From NCBI RefSeq assembly GCF_000235425.2, contig NZ_KI912266.1, positions 6,926,035 to 6,990,034 on the forward strand: a DNA stretch of 64,000 nucleotides, written 5' to 3'. A program made the position numbers and the translations under genes. The stretch comes from Pseudofrankia saprophytica. Lineage in GTDB: Bacteria > Actinomycetota > Actinomycetes > Frankiales > Frankiaceae. This document shows, in pieces, positions 59,404 to 64,000 of this stretch; positions within the stretch are counted from its first letter, which is position 1, and the number at the start of each line of letters is the position of its first letter. The notes under the pieces were generated by a model. The model searched no databases. It saw only the letters and a list, made by a program, of their open reading frames with translations, and was not told the origin of the DNA.

Positions 59404-60189
59404 ATGGTCAGGGCATTCCTCGCCGAATGGTTCCCGCTGCGACGTCGGCGGTTCGTCGTCGGCACGTTCAGCGCGACGGCGGCCGTCGCAGCCCTCGGCG
59501 CCGTGCTGACCTTCATGGCCACCGGCGGGCGCGATTTCTACGGCGACTACCTGCACACCGCCGCCCTGTCCCGGCCCAGCGGCATTGTCGAGGGCCTGAG
59601 CTCGATCAGCATCCTGCTCGGCGTCGTCGGGCTGTGCGTGGTCGCCGCGGCGCTCGCGGGCGACTACAGCCGCGGCACCCTGCGCAACCAGCTCACGGCC
59701 CAGCCACACCGGTTACAGCTGCTCGCGGGCAAGTGCCTGGCGCTCGCGTCGTTCATCGCGCTGGTGGTGCTCGCGGCGGCGGCCGTCAGCGTCGCGCTGT
59801 CGTTCGTCCTCGCGCCGATCAAGGGAGTGTCGACGGACGCGTGGACGTCGGCGGCGGGGGTGCGCGAGCTCGGCAAGGGGATCGCGAACAACCTGCTCAA
59901 CGCCTGGGGGTACGGGGTACTCGGTGCGTTGATGGCGATCGTGTTCAGGTCTCCAGCCGCGGCGATCTCGGTCGGCCTCGCGTACGTGCTGCCAGTGGAG
60001 ATCATCATCACCGGCATCTGGGGGACCGCCGGCCACTGGCTGCCCGGCCAGCTCCTGCAGGACATCGCCAACGGCGGCCACGGCTACTCGACCACGTACG
60101 CCGACGCCGGCCTGCGCATCCTGCTCTACGGCCTCGTGGCCGCGCTCGTCACCGCCCTCCTCTTCCGCTACCGCGACATGACCTCCTGA
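59404..60189 (+). CDS. ABC-2 type exporter permease
   Basis: A 261-residue membrane protein with six hydrophobic segments and the ABC-2 family stretch GDYSRGTLRNQLTAQPHRLQ (in part) between helices 2 and 3. It starts at the ATG immediately after the ATPase stop and completes the exporter. Codon bias and membrane topology are good to the end. Its last 477 bp are overlapped on the other strand by the extended 3' end of the flippase frame; this gene is the better supported reading there. Confidence 0.9.
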   Translation: MVRAFLAEWFPLRRRRFVVGTFSATAAVAALGAVLTFMATGGRDFYGDYLHTAALSRPSGIVEGLSSISILLGVVGLCVVAAALAGDYSRGTLRNQLTAQPHRLQLLAGKCLALASFIALVVLAAAAVSVALSFVLAPIKGVSTDAWTSAAGVRELGKGIANNLLNAWGYGVLGALMAIVFRSPAAAISVGLAYVLPVEIIITGIWGTAGHWLPGQLLQDIANGGHGYSTTYADAGLRILLYGLVAALVTALLFRYRDMTS

Positions 60190-61539
60190 CCGCGCGGCCC
60201 AGCCGGCTGGCCGCGGCGCGCGCTGGCGCAGGATCAGCGTCCCGGCGACGGCGGCGGTGAACGCCTGGCACCCGAGACCGGCGAGCGCCGTACGCATGAC
60301 CAGGCCGTCGGCCAGGGCGAGGACCACGGCGGTCAGCGGCGCGCAGCCCGCGAGCACCCAGACAATCTGCCGGGAGCGCGCGCCCAGCAGGAACGACGCG
60401 AACAGCAGCGTGACGGACAGGCAGGTCATCGCGAGCGCGAGCACCCACAGCCCGTCCGCGGCCGCCGTCAGCCTCGGTCCGAACACCAGCGCGAGGAGCT
60501 GGTGGCCCGCGACCGCGCCGACCGCCGCGAGCAGCAGCCCCGGCGTGACGACGACGCCCAGCGCCATCGCCAGCGCCTGGCCCGCGGGCCGGCCGTCCCG
60601 GCGCCGCAGCGCCGCCTCCGCGAGCAGGTAGTTCGCCACCGCCAGTCCCATGAACACCGGCACCTTGCAGGCGGTGGAGATCGCCGCGTAGCCGGCCACC
60701 GCGTCCGGGTTGCGCCAGCCGACGATGACCACGTCCATGTTCTGCAGCAACGCGAGGGGCACCAGCGTGGCCAGCGCCGTCGAGGTGTCGACGGCCAGGC
60801 CGTCCCGGGTCCGCCGGTGGACGCCTTGGCCGCGGGCGCGCGCGGCCGACGGCACCGCCCGGGTGGTCTCGCCGCCCGCCAGCCCGCCGGACGCCGGCAG
60901 CCAGGCCGGTCGAGAGGTGCCCGCCACCGCCCGACGGGCGAGCACGGCCCCGACGGCGACGCCGAGCACGAGCCCGAGCCCGACCCCGTCCACGCCGAGC
61001 CCCGCGCAGGCCAGGACGATGATGCAGGTGACCCGCAGGAAGGTCTCGAGGAACAGGTTGGCCGCCAGTGCCGGGTAGTCGCGCCGGGCCTGGAGCAGCC
61101 CGCGCTCGACGCACAGGCTTACCCACACCGCGGCGGCGAGCGCCGCCTCGGCGATCGCGACCGGGTGCGGGTAGGACAACAGCGTCGCCACCGGCCCGCA
61201 CAGCGCGAACGCGACCAGCGCGGTGGCCAGGGTGGCGAGCAGGACCAGACCGCGCAGGCGCCGGGCCCAGCCCCGCCGCGCGTCGGTCTCCTCGTCCCGC
61301 GCGGCGAGGTCGCGGTGCACGACCGCGATCAGGACGGCGGTGCCGACGACCGACAGGACCATGAAGATGTTCGTCTGCTCGACGACGGCGCCGTAACCGT
61401 CCGCGTCCAGGACCCTGGCCAGCACGAGGTTCATGACGAGGTTGAGGAGGTTCACCCCGGCCGCGGCCGCCGCCAGCGCCATCGGACCGCGCAGCAGTTC
61501 GACGACGAGCTCCCGTCGGACCACCGCGTTCAGGGCCAT
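59713..61539 (-). CDS. Polysaccharide/lipid flippase-like membrane protein with antisense-overlapping 3' end
   Basis: A 608-residue frame from the ATG at 61539 (a GTG at 61548 is possible). Residues 1 to about 445 hold some 12-14 membrane helices of the MOP/Wzx polysaccharide flippase type: AGVNLLNLVMNLVLARVLDA, then ALLQNMDVVIVGW, AISTACKVPVFMGLAVANYL and VVVTPGLLLAAVGAVAGH. The last 160 residues are a charged, Gly/Arg-rich sequence that is simply the reverse strand of the ABC permease gene; no stop occurs earlier. The true protein either carries this tail or ends earlier through a frameshift. It follows the GT2 gene by 31 bp, suggesting co-transcription and lipid-linked sugar export. It is a close paralogue of the partial gene at 63316. 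Confidence 0.75.
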   Translation of the reverse strand: MALNAVVRRELVVELLRGPMALAAAAAGVNLLNLVMNLVLARVLDADGYGAVVEQTNIFMVLSVVGTAVLIAVVHRDLAARDEETDARRGWARRLRGLVLLATLATALVAFALCGPVATLLSYPHPVAIAEAALAAAVWVSLCVERGLLQARRDYPALAANLFLETFLRVTCIIVLACAGLGVDGVGLGLVLGVAVGAVLARRAVAGTSRPAWLPASGGLAGGETTRAVPSAARARGQGVHRRTRDGLAVDTSTALATLVPLALLQNMDVVIVGWRNPDAVAGYAAISTACKVPVFMGLAVANYLLAEAALRRRDGRPAGQALAMALGVVVTPGLLLAAVGAVAGHQLLALVFGPRLTAAADGLWVLALAMTCLSVTLLFASFLLGARSRQIVWVLAGCAPLTAVVLALADGLVMRTALAGLGCQAFTAAVAGTLILRQRAPRPAGWAARSGGHVAVAEEEGGDERGHEAVEQDAQAGVGVRGRVAVAAVGDVLQELAGQPVAGGPPDAGDDDLHWQHVREADRDRRGWRPEHDRHQRTEYPVPPGVEQVVRDPLAELAHPRRRRPRVRRHSLDRREDERQRDADGRRREHHQRDERRERQALAREQL

Positions 61540-61570
61540 CGGTGGCACCGCGCCGCGGCTCGGCCCGGCG

Positions 61571-62782
61571 TCATCGACGCCCGGCCGAGCTGGCTGGTCG
61601 CATCCGTGGCGAGCGCGGCAGCGCGGACCTCGCGCCGGCCCGCAGCCAGCTCTGCGGCGGCGCGGATGCCGGTGGCGGCGGCGGAGCCGGTGACGCCGAC
61701 ATGTCCGGCGACGTCGGTGCCGGCACCGGCGAGGCCGGGCCGGGCGGCCCGGGCGGCGCCGCCGGTGCCCGGCCAATGCGCCGAGGCCTCGCCGGATGCG
61801 ACGACGGGGTGGGCGAGCAGGGAAGAACGGACCTCGCCCCAGCCAGCAGCCACGCCGGTGACGTCGACGGAGCCGGTGGTGTCGAGCCGGGTGGGGCCAG
61901 GCCGCAGGGTCTCTGCTCCGCCGCGGCCGCCGACGGGGCCGCGGCTGGCCGGGCGATCGCGCCGAGGGCGGCCGGGTCCGGTCCGCCGCGGGCGCCCAAC
62001 CCGAGGCCGCACCACCCGCCGTCGTCAGCCGCCGGGCCGGCGGGCCTGAACCTGGCGACCCGCGCCCGCTGGCTGGCCCGGGTGATGTGGCGGCGAGCCT
62101 TGAGCAGATCGACGAGCATCGCCGGGGTGTGCCGCGCGGCGCTGAACGTCCCTTCCGGCTTCTCGATCCAGCGAACCGGGACCTCCGCTATCCGGTAGTC
62201 CAGCGACCGCGCGATGGCGAGCACCTCGACGTCGAAGGCGAAGCCGGTGACCTGGGACTGGCCGAAGAGGATCTTCGCCTCTGCCCGCCGGAACGCCTTG
62301 AAGCCGCACTGGGTGTCGGCCAGGCCGAGCGGAACGAGCCGCCGGGAGATCCCGTGGAACGCCCAGCTGCCGAGCCGGCGGGTGACGGCACGGTCGGCGC
62401 CGCGGCCCAGCCGACGCGACCCGAGCGCCACCTCGGCCTCCTCCAGCGCCGCCAGCAGCGCGGGCAGGTCGGAGATGTCGGAGGCCAGATCGGCGTCCAT
62501 GAACACGATCGCCTCACCCGTCGCGGCGGCCACGCCGGCCCGCACCGCGGCGCCCTTCCCGTTGTTGCTCGGCAGGCTGATCACCCGGCCTTTCGCCAGG
62601 TCTCGCAGTAGTTCTGTGGCTATCCCGGCGGTGTCGTCGACGCTGCCGTCGTCAACGACGATCACCTCGGCGTCGTGGAGCGCGAGGCCGTGCAGGGCAT
62701 CCGAAAGAACGGGGAGGGAGGACGGAAGCCGGTGAGCCTCGTTGAATGCCGGGATAACAACACTTAAAGGGATTTTGCCCAT
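61571..62782 (-). CDS. Dolichyl-phosphate glucosyltransferase-like GT2 glycosyltransferase
   Basis: A 403-residue protein from the ATG at 62782 (CGGGGGTTT upstream). Residues 1-235 are a GT-A fold GT2 enzyme: LSVVIPAFNEAHRLPSSL, EVIVVDDGSVDDT, NNGKGAAVRAGV, the metal-binding DAD in VFMDADLASD, and ADTQCGFKAFRR. These match polyprenyl/dolichyl-phosphate beta-glucosyltransferases. The last 150 residues form a Pro/Ala-rich disordered tail with repeats such as RAGARSALPRSPR. It would load a sugar on polyprenyl phosphate for export by the adjacent flippase. Confidence 0.9.
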   Translation of the reverse strand: MGKIPLSVVIPAFNEAHRLPSSLPVLSDALHGLALHDAEVIVVDDGSVDDTAGIATELLRDLAKGRVISLPSNNGKGAAVRAGVAAATGEAIVFMDADLASDISDLPALLAALEEAEVALGSRRLGRGADRAVTRRLGSWAFHGISRRLVPLGLADTQCGFKAFRRAEAKILFGQSQVTGFAFDVEVLAIARSLDYRIAEVPVRWIEKPEGTFSAARHTPAMLVDLLKARRHITRASQRARVARFRPAGPAADDGGWCGLGLGARGGPDPAALGAIARPAAAPSAAAAEQRPCGLAPPGSTPPAPSTSPAWLLAGARSVLPCSPTPSSHPARPRRIGRAPAAPPGPPGPASPVPAPTSPDMSASPAPPPPPASAPPQSWLRAGARSALPRSPRMRPASSAGRR

Positions 62783-63315
62783 CAGAAACCCCCGCCGTGT
62801 CAACAGGTGAACAACAGGGCATGTGGGGCCGTCGCGCGCGCCGCATCCGGCCATCGGACAAGCAGACAGTTACTACAGGACATGTCAAGCGTGCCAGCAC
62901 TGTAGCCACTTGCGTACGCATGCGCACGTTTTGTCGGCCGATGACATTCCGTCACCCTTGCCAGGCTTCCGCCCGGGCGACGTGACTGGTCGCGTCCAGC
63001 CGCGACCACCGCCGGCACGGCTCAGGGCACGGCGGAACTCGAACAGCCACTGCCGGTCACGCGGGCTTCATCGATCGCCGTCCGGCTGTGTCAGCTCACC
63101 GTCACACTCGGCGAGGGCTGTCCTGACCCGTCAGATGATGCCCGGTCTGTGCCGCTGGTGCATCAAATGGTTTGTTCGCCCCGGTCAGGCCCGGTACGTC
63201 CGACGCGATCGTGGCATCGGGTGGCATCGGGGTCGCCGTGCCCGTGGCATCCGTCACGCCGTGGCCCCCGCCACGCCCGCGGCATCCGTGCGTTCCGTGG
63301 CGCCCGCGAGTCCCA
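62783..63315. other. Intergenic region between the GT2 and second flippase genes
   Basis: 533 bp on the upstream side of the GT2 gene, no convincing gene. TTGACA occurs on the minus strand at 62883-62888 but no -10 follows at the right distance. The part 63195-63320 carries loose, irregular repeats of GGCATCSGT that look like compositional slippage. The part 62855-62965 is relatively AT-rich and may hold the GT2 promoter. Confidence 0.4.
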
Positions 63316-64000
63316 TCATGCCCGTCGCCTGCCGGGCCCCAGGGCCGGCGTCCGCGGCGGGCCGTCCGCTCCCCCGTCCTCCGCGACGGAGCCGCCGTCG
63401 GGGGCGATCGCGGCCACGGTCGATCCGTCGGGCCCGGCCTCCTCGGCCTCCTCGCCTTCCTCGGGCTCGGCGAGGCCGTCTCGGGCCGAGGGAGACGCCT
63501 TGGCGGGCCGGGGCGCGGCGGCCGCCGTGGCGGCCAGCGCGGTCGCGGGGCCGCGAGGGGGGGCCGCCACCACGGTGTCGGGGCGCGGCGAGGGCACGGC
63601 GCCGTCCACCGTCCGGCCGGCGGCGAGGTGGTGGCTGTGCAGCCGGTACACGAGCGCACCGGCGACGGTCGCGGTGAACGCCTGGCAGGCGAGACCCGCG
63701 ACGGCCGTCCGCATCACCGCGCCACCCGCGAGCGTGAGCACGACCGCGGTCAGCGGGGTGCAGGCGGTGAGCGCCCAGACGATCTTCCGGTAGCCCGCGC
63801 CGAGCAGGTAGGTGGCGAACATCAGGGTCACCGCGAGGCACGTCATCGCGAGCGCCAGCACCCACAGCGCCGACGACGCCACCGCCAGCTCCGGACCGAA
63901 CACCAGGGAGAGGACCTCGTGGCCCGCGACCGCGCCGACGGCGGCGAGGAACAGCCCCGGGGTCACCACGAACACCAGCGCCATCGCGAGCGCCCGCCCG
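63316..64000 (-). CDS. Flippase-like membrane protein, partial (5' end outside window)
   Basis: The visible C-terminal 227 residues match the other flippase closely: VVTPGLFLAAVGAVAGHEVL, LVFGPELAVASSALWVLALA, TPLTAVVLTLAGGAVMRTAV and GLACQAFTATVAGALVYR each have near-identical counterparts there. After the last helix comes a 110-residue Ala/Pro/Glu-rich tail ending PGRRRA. The frame runs off the right edge and continues in phase (GRALAMAL, as in the paralogue). The two genes flank the GT2 gene and probably arose by duplication. Confidence 0.85.
   Translation of the reverse strand, partial: GRALAMALVFVVTPGLFLAAVGAVAGHEVLSLVFGPELAVASSALWVLALAMTCLAVTLMFATYLLGAGYRKIVWALTACTPLTAVVLTLAGGAVMRTAVAGLACQAFTATVAGALVYRLHSHHLAAGRTVDGAVPSPRPDTVVAAPPRGPATALAATAAAAPRPAKASPSARDGLAEPEEGEEAEEAGPDGSTVAAIAPDGGSVAEDGGADGPPRTPALGPGRRRA

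Noticed and set aside
61540-61776. N-terminal extension of the first flippase
   Set aside because: The extra 79 codons are Arg-rich and lie on the tail of the GT2 gene in another frame; the ATG at 61539 starts the membrane protein proper.
63195-63320. Repeated GGCATC-like units as a CRISPR or VNTR array
   Set aside because: Units vary in length and sequence, with no regular spacers; more likely composition-driven slippage.

Overview
The window is very GC-rich, with dense ORFs, many GTG starts, leaderless-looking promoters, F420/LLM enzymes, an Rv1747-type FHA-ABC exporter and an HspR-type heat-shock operator. This points to a high-GC actinomycete. The abundance of paralogous catabolic genes is reminiscent of soil or symbiotic actinobacteria such as the Frankia group, but the genus is an inference. 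No rRNA, tRNA, CRISPR, insertion sequence or phage genes were seen.

Layout. (1) 1-3758: a DUF35 OB-fold protein, two thiolase-fold proteins and a cyclase-family hydrolase, in acyl-CoA degradation style. (2) 3890-7983: a large LuxR-type ATPase regulator and an alpha/beta-hydrolase resembling cofactor-free HOD dioxygenases. (3) 8062-11707: a phosphonate-type ABC importer (phnD-phnC-phnE, with PhnE a tandem fusion), then a MocR regulator and a secreted subtilase. (4) 16286-43269: a long accessory catabolic stretch containing an acyl-CoA ligase, amidohydrolase, two zinc alcohol dehydrogenases, P450, two LLM oxidoreductases, EthD-like proteins, aldehyde dehydrogenase, nitronate monooxygenase-like enzyme, flavin reductase and a TetR regulator. 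It is interrupted by a transmembrane TIR protein, a vapBC pair, an MFS transporter, a TauE-like permease and a WxL-like/DUF916 surface pair. (5) 43535-54806: two Hsp20 chaperones, an FHA-FHA-ABC exporter, a ferritin-like diiron protein, exonuclease III, an A-PCP-TE synthetase and a dienoyl-CoA isomerase-like crotonase. (6) 54965-64000: a DUF4230 protein, a SpoIIE-type phosphatase, an ABC-2 exporter, a GT2 glycosyltransferase and two paralogous flippases, the second cut by the right edge.

The most notable non-coding signal is a repeated operator of the form CTGA-N7-TCAG (best copy ACCTGACGGACCGTCAGGT, 21597-21615). It lies in front of the amidohydrolase/alcohol dehydrogenase pair, the P450, both LLM oxidoreductases (one copy degenerate) and the only TetR gene in the window, so a local regulon is plausible. 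A second motif fitting TnnAACnnGTTnnA, the KstR-type steroid operator pattern, precedes the acyl-CoA ligase and the nitronate monooxygenase-like gene, with a weaker copy near the aldehyde dehydrogenase. Together with the DUF35/thiolase-fold, P450, CoA-ligase and crotonase genes this suggests degradation of a steroid-like or other alicyclic/aromatic acyl-CoA substrate; the actual substrate cannot be read from sequence.

Several genes end in strong hairpins, including a perfect 38-bp palindrome between convergent xth and hsp20. Six genes have a TAnnnT hexamer 6-9 nt before the start codon, which suggests leaderless mRNAs.
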